Below are positions 15,786 to 21,992 of a stretch of DNA of 22,209 bases, piece after piece. The notes beneath the pieces are model-generated. The model searched no databases. It worked only from the letters and a program-made list of their open reading frames with translations, and had not been told where the DNA came from. This DNA is from DATKXO01 sp035528995. GTDB taxonomy: Bacteria; Planctomycetota; Phycisphaerae; UBA1845. The stretch lies in the NCBI GenBank assembly GCA_035528995.1, contig DATKXO010000249.1, forward strand, positions 1 to 22,209, in the 5' to 3' direction. Every line of letters begins with the position of its first letter. The stretch's first letter is position 1. Both the position numbers and the translations under genes were made by a program.

Positions 15786-16424
15786 CTACAGGCCGACGCC
15801 CGCCCCCACGTCGACCAACACGTCGGTGTCGGTCACGCCGCTGGTGACCGCGGCCGACATCGCCTTACCGACGCAGTTCTGAATCCCCTTGAGCACCGTG
15901 GCCAGGTCGGTCGCCTGGCTCGTGATGGCGAAGGCCGCCTTGCCGATCCGGCCGGTCGTGTCCCCCGCCCCGCTGGTGGCGTCGATCGTCGCCCCGACGA
16001 TCCAGTCGTTCACGGCGATGATGTTCTCGGCGATCTCCGCCACGCTGTTGCGGATCATGGCCGGGCCGCGCTCGACCACGTAGAAGGCGTCCCCGGCCGG
16101 CACGCCCGCGGCGGGGAGGTACTCGTCGGCCGGCAGGCCGCCGTCGTTGGTGGCGATCACCGTGCCGATCACTTTACCCGGGTCGTTCTGGTCGATCTGG
16201 CAGAGCTGCTTGGGGTAGATCGTCCAGGTCGTGGAGTTATAGACCAGCCGCAGCGTCACGTAGCGGTTGGTGCGGGCAACCCCCGTCGTGGGGCTCACGT
16301 CCTCGAACACCCAGGTCTTCCCCAGGAGGTTCTGGTAGCCGCGCTCGGCGAGGGTGGCGGGGACCGCGTCCCCCTTGTACCAGGTCGTTCCACGCGCGAG
16401 CTGGGGTGCTTCGTCTCGTGACAT
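15786..16424 (-). CDS. 212-residue head accessory protein, unknown family
   Basis: The gene lies 49 bp after the capsid gene and is the last one before the terminator. AGGA is nine bases before the ATG. The N-terminal half is beta-like (KTWVFEDVSPTTGV, YVTLRLVYNSTTWTIYPKQL, GKVIGTVIATNDGG), followed by EYLPAAGVPAGDAFYVVERGP. The C-terminal half is helical (AEIAENIIAVNDWIVGAT, TDLATVLKGIQNCVG), with an alternating small-residue end. The position suggests a head decoration, vertex or stabilising protein, and co-transcription with the capsid gene before the terminator suggests that it is needed in many copies. No motif proves this. Confidence 0.65.
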   Translation of the reverse strand: MSRDEAPQLARGTTWYKGDAVPATLAERGYQNLLGKTWVFEDVSPTTGVARTNRYVTLRLVYNSTTWTIYPKQLCQIDQNDPGKVIGTVIATNDGGLPADEYLPAAGVPAGDAFYVVERGPAMIRNSVAEIAENIIAVNDWIVGATIDATSGAGDTTGRIGKAAFAITSQATDLATVLKGIQNCVGKAMSAAVTSGVTDTDVLVDVGAGVGL

Positions 16425-16473
16425 CTTTTTCTATCCTATGCTGCTTACTGGTTGCCGGTTACTGGAGGAAGGC

Positions 16474-17562
16474 TTAGGTGGCGTACTTGAAGAACTTGAC
16501 GAAGTACCGGGGACGGAACCACGCCTGGCCCATCATGTCGACGCTGAACTGCCACTTTTTCGTCGCGAGGTCGTAGTCGGGCCCTTCGGGCACGAAGAGG
16601 CCCTCCTGGAGGCTCCACAGGCCCATGTGGTTGATGTTGAAGCCGTAGCCCGTGTCGGAGGGCATCCCGTATTCCCAGGTCACGTCCACGCCGTCAAAGT
16701 TGACCACGTCGTCGAAGCCCAGGGCGACCAGGCCGCGGGGCTCGCCGCGGCGTACCTCCAGCTTCTCCTTGGGGTCGAGCAGCGCGAGGAACTCGCGGTA
16801 CATCTTCTGCTCCAACATAATCATGTTGAGCATCCCCTGGCGCGACTTCCGCTTGCGCGACCAGAGGATGCCTGCCCGCATGGCCAGGAGGGCGGTCTTG
16901 GCCCAGGTGTCGTTAGAGGAGTCGATCCAGTTCGAGCTGGTGTAATTCACCAGGATCGGGCTGTAGAAGTCGTAGTGGGCGTCCCCGTGGCCGTCCGGGT
17001 AGGTGCCCGTGGTCCACGTTCCGCCGTACGCGGCCCGCTTCGTCTTGATGCCCGCGTAGGTGTCGTCGGGGAAGGCCACCAGGTCGGTCGCGGCGACGCT
17101 CCCGTCGTCGGCCATGAACGTCTCGATCCCGCAGAGCCGCTTGTAGTTGGCGGTCAGGCCGCCGTCGATGAGCAGCTCGTCCCCGAAGTCCTCGCGCATG
17201 TCGTCCATCAGGTCGTCGGTCACCCGCGACCAGATGTCGATGATGGCGTTGACGCCCTTGTTCATCAGGCGCTGCTTCTTGGTCACCATGTCGCCGATGG
17301 TGTATCCGCGCCAATCGAGCTTGGCAGTCTTGAAGCGGTCCTTCGGCTCGAAGGTCTCCGTGTCCCCGTCGGCCCATCCCTTGGGCTTGTGCCGGCGGTA
17401 CTGGACGGGCCACTTCACCTCGTCGCCGCCCATGTCCATTTCAATGCGGCCGTTGGCCTCCAGCAGCGCGGTGAGCTTGCGCGAGTTGAGAATGTCGACC
17501 TCGACCTCCCGAATGTAGGTCTCGATCGTGGAGTGCAGGGTCCTTGGAAGGTCGTCAGGCAT
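16474..17562 (-). CDS. Major capsid protein
   Basis: A 362-residue protein. It lies 20 bp after the scaffold candidate and has a GGGGGAA ribosome binding site. The pattern fits the HK97-fold capsid proteins of many phages: an N-arm (TLHSTIETYIREVEVDILNSRKL) and an early beta hairpin (EVKWPVQYRRHKP, the E-loop-like 'V.WPV.Y' phrase). The spine-like segments MVTKKQRLMNKGVNAIIDIW, DDLMDDMREDFGDELL and ILWSRKRKSRQGMLNMIMLE and a C-terminal strand (KWQFSVDMMGQAWFRPRYF) also fit. No protease-type propeptide is obvious. It would form the icosahedral shell, probably with help of the adjacent scaffold and the phage GroES. The call rests on composition, order and these phrases. Confidence 0.8.
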   Translation of the reverse strand: MPDDLPRTLHSTIETYIREVEVDILNSRKLTALLEANGRIEMDMGGDEVKWPVQYRRHKPKGWADGDTETFEPKDRFKTAKLDWRGYTIGDMVTKKQRLMNKGVNAIIDIWSRVTDDLMDDMREDFGDELLIDGGLTANYKRLCGIETFMADDGSVAATDLVAFPDDTYAGIKTKRAAYGGTWTTGTYPDGHGDAHYDFYSPILVNYTSSNWIDSSNDTWAKTALLAMRAGILWSRKRKSRQGMLNMIMLEQKMYREFLALLDPKEKLEVRRGEPRGLVALGFDDVVNFDGVDVTWEYGMPSDTGYGFNINHMGLWSLQEGLFVPEGPDYDLATKKWQFSVDMMGQAWFRPRYFVKFFKYAT

Positions 17563-17582
17563 CGTGGATTCCCCCGATTAGG

Positions 17583-18770
17583 CTACATGGGGAAGCGGTC
17601 TTCCCCGCTCAGTCCGTGTTTTTCTTTGAACTCTCGCCGGAGCCGCTGGCGGAGCGGCTCGCTGGCGTTCTGGCTGGGCCCCTTGCGCCCGGCCTCGCTT
17701 GCGGCGCGGGCGCGGGAGGCCGTCCCGCCCCGGCCGGTGTTCCGCCGGGCGGCCCTCTTGAGGATGTCGGTGTCGCGCTCGGCGCGGGCCTTGAGGCGAT
17801 CTCCGTTCTGACCGCCCTCCCGGTCGCCCGTGCCGGGCGCGGCGGTCTTGCCCAGGGCCAGGAGCCGATCCCGCTCGATGATGGCCTTGGCGAGCTGCGG
17901 CTGAAGCTCGACGGGAACGCCCCTCTCCGCCATCACGTCGACCAGCTCGTAGAAGCCCTGGCCCTCCTGGCTCAGCTTGCGGCGGCGGGTGCGGGGGTCG
18001 ATGGAGATATTGCCCTCGGCATCCTTGGCGAACAGCCAATCCTCGTTTTCGCGGACGAATCCAGCCGCCTCCTCGCGCTGCTGGCTGGCGGCCTCCGAGG
18101 CGGCGATCTGCTGCTGCGCCCTACCGTCGACGACATGCTCGATGAACGGCCGCATGTACTCGAAGGGCTGCTGCCAGAACTTCTGCTCCTGGGCCTTGAG
18201 GTGCCCGTGGTAGGCGTTGACCTTGTTGGCGATCTCGGGCGTGCCGCGGCCGATCTTGTGGCGGAAGGCCCCGACTTCCGGGTCGAACTCCACCAGCGTC
18301 ATCCAGGACTCATTGAACTCCGGCGCTTCCCAGAAGGAGGGCTCTTTCGGCTCCTCCCTTTTCGGCGGCGCTTCCTCGCGGCGCCCGGTGGCCGCTTGCA
18401 GGTCGGCCACCCGGTCGAGCAGGTAGCGACGCTCCTCGGCCAGGGCAATCAGGGCGTCATCGTCGGTGCTGAACTGGTCGTAGCCCCGCAGGCCGAAGTC
18501 GTCGGCCAGGCGCCGCCGGAGGCTGGGGGCCTCTTCCGTCCCCTCCGCCCCTTCTTCCGCCCCCGCCGCCTCTTCCGTCCCCTCCGCCGCCCCTGTGTCA
18601 TCCAGCAGCCGGTCGCGGAGGCTGGACGGCTCGTCCCGGGATTCGTCCTCGGGCTCGGGCTCGGGCTCGTCCTCGGGCTCGGGCTCATCCTGGCGCTGCG
18701 CGCGACGCTCGTGCTCTCGCTCCACCTTCTTGATGATCCTGTCCATGTCGTCTTCGTTAAGACTCGGCAT
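17583..18770 (-). CDS. Probable scaffolding protein
   Basis: A 395-residue protein. I chose ATG 18770 because AGGAG is eight bases upstream; the frame stays open for another 62 codons to 18956, but that part covers the control region and is unlikely to be translated. It starts with an acidic helix (MPSLNEDDMDRIIKKVERE) and has long, highly charged low-complexity segments (glutamate/proline repeats, AEGTEEA repeats). Predicted coiled coils follow (QIAASEAASQQREEAAGFV), with an arginine-rich C-terminus (PLRQRLRREFKEKHG). Position before the capsid gene, length and charge pattern are typical of phage scaffolds. A basic C-terminus that binds the capsid is known in several such families. No protease motif is seen. 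Confidence 0.75.
   Translation of the reverse strand: MPSLNEDDMDRIIKKVEREHERRAQRQDEPEPEDEPEPEPEDESRDEPSSLRDRLLDDTGAAEGTEEAAGAEEGAEGTEEAPSLRRRLADDFGLRGYDQFSTDDDALIALAEERRYLLDRVADLQAATGRREEAPPKREEPKEPSFWEAPEFNESWMTLVEFDPEVGAFRHKIGRGTPEIANKVNAYHGHLKAQEQKFWQQPFEYMRPFIEHVVDGRAQQQIAASEAASQQREEAAGFVRENEDWLFAKDAEGNISIDPRTRRRKLSQEGQGFYELVDVMAERGVPVELQPQLAKAIIERDRLLALGKTAAPGTGDREGGQNGDRLKARAERDTDILKRAARRNTGRGGTASRARAASEAGRKGPSQNASEPLRQRLRREFKEKHGLSGEDRFPM
18531..18588 (-). repeat. Two copies of a 19-bp repeat inside the scaffold gene
   Basis: CTCTTCCGTCCCCTCCGCC occurs at 18531-18549 and again at 18570-18588 on the plus strand, a period of 39 bp (13 codons) that keeps the frame. It encodes the two AEGTEEA copies. 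Just beyond, 18647-18690 is a CTCGGG-type microsatellite encoding alternating E-P residues. Confidence 0.85.
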
Positions 18771-18906
18771 GGTGTCGCTCCTGATTGCTCGGGGGAGAAT
18801 GGTCTCTATGAGACTGTACAGGCGGCCACCGCGGCGCTTGCGGCGGGAAACATTTGAAATCTGTTCCGAAATCGCCCGGAACTTGCCCAGATTGCCGCGG
18901 GGGGCC

Positions 18907-18935
18907 TTGTGGGGCGGGGCCCGGTGTGCTACACT
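18907..18935 (+). promoter_or_regulatory. Sigma-70-like promoter for the rightward genes
   Basis: TTGTGG and TACACT are separated by exactly 17 bp, and the first start codon lies 42 bp after the -10 box. The -35 box is only a partial consensus match. Confidence 0.5.
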
Positions 18936-18966
18936 CAGCCGACATTCGAGTGTCACTCAACCGACA
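18932..18966 (+). promoter_or_regulatory. Operator-like direct repeats at the rightward promoter
   Basis: CACTCAGCCGACA (18932-18944) and CACTCAACCGACA (18954-18966) differ at one base and are 22 bp apart, close to two helix turns. A dyad ACACTC-N11-GAGTGT (18931-18953) overlaps the -10 box and the first repeat. Both would be suitable binding sites for a repressor or activator. Confidence 0.45.
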
Positions 18967-18976
18967 CGGGAAAATC

Positions 18977-19150
18977 ATGCCAGTCAAGGCAGAGCTGAAG
19001 CGGGGCCGGTGGCGGATCGTCGAGGCGGCCACCGGCCAGATCGCCACCAACCGGGCCGGGACCGCCGTGGACGGGGGCGGCCACCGCACGGAGGTTAGGG
19101 CGAAGGCCCAGGCCGCGGAGATCAATGCCTCAATCGCCAGGAAAAAATGA
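18977..19150 (+). CDS. 57-residue conserved small phage protein
   Basis: The start is ATG 18977, 42 bp after the promoter candidate; the frame continues upstream to 18854 but that part covers the regulatory repeats. The protein reads ELKRGRWRIVEAATGQIATN, then AGTAVDGGGH and AKAQAAEINASIARKK, a pattern I recognise from many small phage proteins: K.G..RIVEA.TG.IA.N..GTAVDGGGH, with QA.AIN near the end. Function is unknown in that family. Its stop overlaps the next start (ATGA). It leads the rightward operon. Confidence 0.75.
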   Translation: MPVKAELKRGRWRIVEAATGQIATNRAGTAVDGGGHRTEVRAKAQAAEINASIARKK

Positions 19151-19494
19151 TGGAAGTCAAGACCGCCACACTGACCGACTTGACGGAGTGGGTCATCGAG
19201 AAGGCCACCGCCTACGCCAGTCTGCACGGCGTCGAGCCTACCCAGCCGGAGCTGGATGCGCTATTCGGCACCTTCAGCCCCCGCAGGTGGAGATGGTGGC
19301 TCTCGCGACCGCCCGACTACCAGGAATCGCTCCTGCGGGCCTGGCTGGAGGGGGCGCGACGGATGCGCGGCGGGAGCCACCCGCCGGCCGACGGCGACCC
19401 GGTCATGCTGGCGGTGCGGCTGCTGGGGAAGATCGAGGACATCGCCGCGGGGACCGCGGCGGCAATTCTGGCAATGAGGAGGGAAGAGAAGTGA
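19147..19494 (+). CDS. 115-residue unknown protein
   Basis: The ATG overlaps the upstream stop as ATGA; a second ATG follows at once, so the N-terminus may be one residue shorter. The protein is helical (LTDLTEWVIEKATAYASLHG), has an aromatic-rich phrase (FSPRRWRWWLSRPPDYQESL), a basic helix and an alanine-rich C-terminal helix (LLGKIEDIAAGTAAAILAM). No domain is recognised. Its stop overlaps the next start as GTGA, showing coupled translation. Confidence 0.65.
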   Translation: MMEVKTATLTDLTEWVIEKATAYASLHGVEPTQPELDALFGTFSPRRWRWWLSRPPDYQESLLRAWLEGARRMRGGSHPPADGDPVMLAVRLLGKIEDIAAGTAAAILAMRREEK

Positions 19495-19763
19495 AGCAAG
19501 TCAACGACGACGGCAGCCCCCTACTGAAGGCGACGGTCCCGCCAAGCGGGAGCACAATCTATATCCCGCTGGCCAACGTGGTGGCGATGACCGTCCACCC
19601 GCGCCTACCCGAGGCGATGATCTTCATGCCCTACGGGCTGAACGTCCAGATCAAGGAGGGGGAGCGGTCCACTATCGAGGCGATGGTCCGGCGCCTGGCG
19701 CGGTTCCACCGCAAGGAGATCATCGTCGACGACATAATCGGGGGGTGCTTTGGCAATGACTGA
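19491..19763 (+). CDS. 90-residue unknown protein
   Basis: The start is GTG 19491 in a GTGA overlap with the previous stop, preceded by AGGAGGG at good spacing. A longer in-frame reading from 19125 crosses the previous gene and is rejected. The protein has a beta-rich first part (LLKATVPPSGSTIYIPLANV, VVAMTVHPRLPEAMIFMPYG) and a helical part (GERSTIEAMVRRLARFHRKE), ending IIVDDIIGGCFGND. No family is recognised. Confidence 0.65.
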   Translation: MKQVNDDGSPLLKATVPPSGSTIYIPLANVVAMTVHPRLPEAMIFMPYGLNVQIKEGERSTIEAMVRRLARFHRKEIIVDDIIGGCFGND

Positions 19764-20412
19764 CGACCACGATCCTATGGGCCTGATCGTCCCGCCCCGC
19801 GACGCCGAGGCGCTGCGGTCACTGGCGGAGGCGCAACTTGCCGCCGCAAAAATGCAGCCGCTCATTGCCGTTGAGGTTGGGACATGGGCGGGCGGCACGG
19901 CGCGGATGCTGGCCGACCTGTGCGTCCCGCATCCGCCAGCAGAGCCGGCATGGCCATTTACAGCGCCATTTCACTACCGCGTCTTCTGCGTCGACCACTG
20001 GCTCGGCAACCCCTGCGACTCCCTAGCCCCTCTGGCCCTCCAGTACGGCCAGAAGCGGGCCTACGAGACGTGGTGCCGCAACATGGGCCCGCGGCTCTAC
20101 CGCTCGGTCTTCCCGCTGATCGGCACGTCCCTCCAGCACGCGGCGGTCTGGCCCCGTGACCTGCCCATCGACCTTCTTTTCCTCGACGCCGACCACACCT
20201 ACGAACACGTCCGCCAGGACATCGCGGCCTGGTCGCCGCTGGTCCGGCCTGGCGGGATCATCTCGGGCCACGACTTCCACCCGAACTTCCCGGGCGTCGT
20301 GGCCGCCGTCGAGCAGACCGGCCCGTACATCGTCTGCGCGGGCTCGACGATCTGGTGGCGGACGGCCCGCGACCCGAAACAGTTTCCAAACTCCAACGGA
20401 AAGGACGAATGA
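19756..20412 (+). CDS. Class I SAM-dependent methyltransferase
   Basis: The likely start is ATG 19756, eight bases inside the previous gene; a TTG two codons upstream is in frame. The protein has 218 residues. Motif I is IAVEVGTWAGGTARMLADL near residues 37-55, an acidic residue follows the next strand (FCVDHWLG), and the strand after it gives DLLFLDADHTYEHVRQDI. SPLVRPGGIISGHDF closes the core. This is the layout of the Methyltransf_24 group, often linked with sugar and glycan genes. The substrate is unknown. It could modify a glycan, a nucleotide or a protein, and no DNA-methylase motif (NPPY or PC) is present. Confidence 0.85.
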   Translation: MTDDHDPMGLIVPPRDAEALRSLAEAQLAAAKMQPLIAVEVGTWAGGTARMLADLCVPHPPAEPAWPFTAPFHYRVFCVDHWLGNPCDSLAPLALQYGQKRAYETWCRNMGPRLYRSVFPLIGTSLQHAAVWPRDLPIDLLFLDADHTYEHVRQDIAAWSPLVRPGGIISGHDFHPNFPGVVAAVEQTGPYIVCAGSTIWWRTARDPKQFPNSNGKDE

Positions 20413-20690
20413 TGTATCAAATCACCATCGACGGCGTTCTGAACGGTTTTGTGTGCAAGGTCGGTTGTCAGGAGCTTGTGTTTACCTCCGCGTCCGACTT
20501 GTGCGATGCCCTCGCCAAGTACCTCAAAGACCCGCGGGAGACCGAGAAGAAATTTCTGGAGAACCGGCTCCCAACCGCTTCTATTCGCATCCCCGTGCCC
20601 CATGTGGCCCCGGCCCCGGTGGGACCTGCCGCACCCGGGGGAATGACGGCCGCTCCCGACGACAGATGTAGAGCGGAGGGGCCACTGTGA
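20409..20690 (+). CDS. 93-residue unknown protein
   Basis: The ATG overlaps the methyltransferase stop as ATGATG, with GGAAAGGA upstream; 20412 is the alternative. The N-terminal half is MMYQITIDGVLNGFVCKVG, then CQELVFTSASDLCDALAKYL, a small alpha/beta shape. The C-terminus is proline/alanine-rich. The four cysteines are spread rather than arranged as a zinc finger. The stop overlaps the next start as GTGA. No function is recognised. Confidence 0.6.
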   Translation: MMYQITIDGVLNGFVCKVGCQELVFTSASDLCDALAKYLKDPRETEKKFLENRLPTASIRIPVPHVAPAPVGPAAPGGMTAAPDDRCRAEGPL

Positions 20691-20977
20691 GACTCACCCT
20701 CGGCACGATCACCCTGAAGCGCCCCATCATCCTGCCGGACGCCAAGCCGTACCGGGCGGTTTGGGGTTACGTGCGGCGGGGGCCCGACTGCATGGAGCGT
20801 GTCTACAGCGATCCGGGCGGGCGGCAGCGGGTGCTGTCGGTCCACCGCGACGAGGTGATCGGCTTCCGGCCCGACACGGAACTGCCCTACGTCAGTGCGT
20901 TCGACGCCGTGAACTTCAAGCCCATCAAGCCCAAGCGAGAGGAGAATCTGGATGATAACGAAATTAGCCCCCTGTAA
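20687..20977 (+). CDS. 96-residue unknown protein
   Basis: The start is GTG 20687, in a GTGA overlap, with GCGGAGGGG upstream. Phrases include TLGTITLKRPIILPDAKPYR, VWGYVRRGPDCMERVYSD, RVLSVHRDEVIGFRPDTELP and a charged tail. It looks beta-rich. The last 26 bases overlap the GroES gene in another frame. It has no known domain that I can see. Confidence 0.6.
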   Translation: MRLTLGTITLKRPIILPDAKPYRAVWGYVRRGPDCMERVYSDPGGRQRVLSVHRDEVIGFRPDTELPYVSAFDAVNFKPIKPKREENLDDNEISPL

Positions 20978-21257
20978 CGACAACGTCCTGATCCGCCCCG
21001 TGGAGGCGGAGAAGGAATCCCCCGGCGGGATCGCCCTACCCGAGAGCCTCCAGGAGCGGGAGCGGCCTAGCCGCGGGACGATCGTGGCCGTCGGCCCCGG
21101 CAAGGTGATCGGCAACCGCGAGCGGATCAAAGTCCGCCTGGAGGCCGGCGCCGAGGTCTACTACGGCCGCTACGCCGGCACGGAGATCGAGCACAAGGGC
21201 GTGACCTACCGGCTCATGGCCGAGTCGGAGGTTTTAGCGAAGGTGGTGCGCGCATGA
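20952..21257 (+). CDS. groES: GroES-like co-chaperonin (Cpn10)
   Basis: A 101-residue protein, the normal length. It opens LAPCNDNVLIRPVEAEKESP, then GGIALPES, the mobile loop with the conserved GGI.L core that binds GroEL. GTIVAVGPGK follows, then a beta-barrel with VYYGRYAGTEIEHKGVTYRL and the final LAKV strand. It caps GroEL so that large or unusual clients can fold; phage versions such as T4 gp31 serve the capsid protein. The ATG follows GAGAGGAG and lies in the tail of the previous gene. No GroEL gene is nearby, so the host chamber is presumably used. The loop between the mobile loop and the barrel (QERERPSRG) is charged. Confidence 0.92.
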   Translation: MITKLAPCNDNVLIRPVEAEKESPGGIALPESLQERERPSRGTIVAVGPGKVIGNRERIKVRLEAGAEVYYGRYAGTEIEHKGVTYRLMAESEVLAKVVRA

Positions 21258-21766
21258 GTCATAGTATCACCTTAAGCAAGTGCGAAGTCCTCTCGCTACT
21301 GAATGGCAAATTCTGCGGGGTGGGGGTCGGCATTACCATATCGCCGGGCGACCTCGCGGACCGCCTGCGGTCGAAAGGGCTCAACCCGGACTGCGTCAAC
21401 GTGGCCTACGACGCATGTTGCGCGACATACACGTTTTCAGAACCGAGCCGACCGGACGCATGGGCGTGGGTCGAAACCGGCACGCCGGTGCATGGCTGGT
21501 CGGGCGGCACCACGACAAAACAAGACAAACCTAACCCATTCCTTCCTTCGGAGAAACCGATGCTAGAGCAAGTCTACGAGTACGCCATCCTCGCCCGGCC
21601 GCACCGGGACGCCGAGTATGAGCTTGTCGTTCCACTGGACGGCAAGCCATTTCCGCGCGTGGTGGCAACGTCGCCGCGCGACGCTGAAGTGGCCGCCTAT
21701 CGGGCCATCCCGCGTGACTACGACACGAAGAACGTGAGGGTCCTCGTGCGGCCCTTTTGCGGTTGA
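21254..21766 (+). CDS. Two-part unknown protein, with an internal start at 21560
   Basis: The ATG overlaps the GroES stop as ATGA, and the frame has 170 residues. Residues 1-100 contain SITLSKCEVLSLLNGKFCGV, then a cysteine-bearing segment (VAYDACCATYTFSEP) and a threonine/proline spacer. Residues 103-170 begin MLEQVYEYAILARPHRDAEY and end in VVATSPRDAEVAAYRAIPRD plus VRVLVRPF. That end resembles a family of small stand-alone phage proteins: YEYAV at the start, A...IP near the end, and VRPF as the last residues. Its ATG at 21560 has GGAG six bases upstream. So it may be a fusion, or a long and a short product from one frame. Function is unknown. Confidence 0.65.
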   Translation: MSHSITLSKCEVLSLLNGKFCGVGVGITISPGDLADRLRSKGLNPDCVNVAYDACCATYTFSEPSRPDAWAWVETGTPVHGWSGGTTTKQDKPNPFLPSEKPMLEQVYEYAILARPHRDAEYELVVPLDGKPFPRVVATSPRDAEVAAYRAIPRDYDTKNVRVLVRPFCG

Positions 21767-21992
21767 GGCACAGTGGATAGCCCAGCGTGAATACCTCCCG
21801 GCCGCCGAGGCGGCGCGCCGGTTTGGTCTGCCTCCGCTGGCAGCCGGGCTCGCGGAGTTGGCGCAGATCAATGCGTTACGGCAATCCATCTTCTCCATGC
21901 TAATGAAGGTGGGTCGCATCCCGTATGCAGAACCATCCGCTGCCACCATCGAAAAGTACAGTCTGTACAGGCCAGGAGGGAAAAAACGATGA
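21738..21992 (+). CDS. Uncalled coding frame lacking a normal start, possible frameshift extension
   Basis: A frame open from 21738 to TGA 21990-21992 encodes a plausible protein: VEAQWIAQREYLPAAEAARR, then FGLPPLAAGLAELAQINALR, QSIFSMLMKVGRIPYAEPSA and a basic end. It ends in an ATGA overlap with the HD gene, the same coupling as other junctions here. There is no ATG, GTG or TTG before 21858; the first ATG is 21897. It overlaps the previous gene's last 29 bases and matches a +1 shift at CCC-TTT-T (21752-21758), one codon before that gene's stop. Other readings are a non-standard start, a short protein from 21897, or a decayed gene. Confidence 0.5.
   Translation, partial: GSSCGPFAVEAQWIAQREYLPAAEAARRFGLPPLAAGLAELAQINALRQSIFSMLMKVGRIPYAEPSAATIEKYSLYRPGGKKR
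21956..21968 (+). promoter_or_regulatory. Perfect palindrome GTACAGTCTGTAC before the HD gene
   Basis: Six-base arms flank a single T, 20 bp before the HD gene ATG and just upstream of its GGAGGG site. The half CTGTACAG also occurs once in the divergent control region at 18814-18821. It may be a small operator; it lies in the end of the uncalled frame. Confidence 0.35.

Larger units (their letters stand above)
18771..18976. promoter_or_regulatory. Divergent control region between the two gene sets
   Basis: The leftward structural set starts at 18770 and the rightward set at 18977. The ~206 bp between them holds a plus-strand promoter candidate, a dyad GTTCCG-N8-CGGAAC (18863-18882), a dyad GTCTC-TAT-GAGAC (18802-18814), the palindrome CTGTACAG (18814-18821) and a pair of direct repeats near the plus promoter. 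No convincing sigma-70 promoter is seen for the minus direction, which may use a phage-encoded or activated promoter. Confidence 0.6.

Noticed and set aside
16354..18857. Long plus-strand frames opposite capsid and scaffold genes (485 and 437 codons)
   Set aside because: Both mirror well-supported minus-strand genes and read as Val/Leu/Arg/Gly-rich shadows with no recognisable fold.
18771..18956. N-terminal extension of the scaffold gene (62 codons)
   Set aside because: It has no ribosome binding site, is Arg-rich and irregular, and covers the control region. ATG 18770 has AGGAG at good spacing.
18854..18976. Upstream extension of the 57-residue gene
   Set aside because: It would place coding sequence over the promoter and repeats. 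The conserved part begins at 18977.
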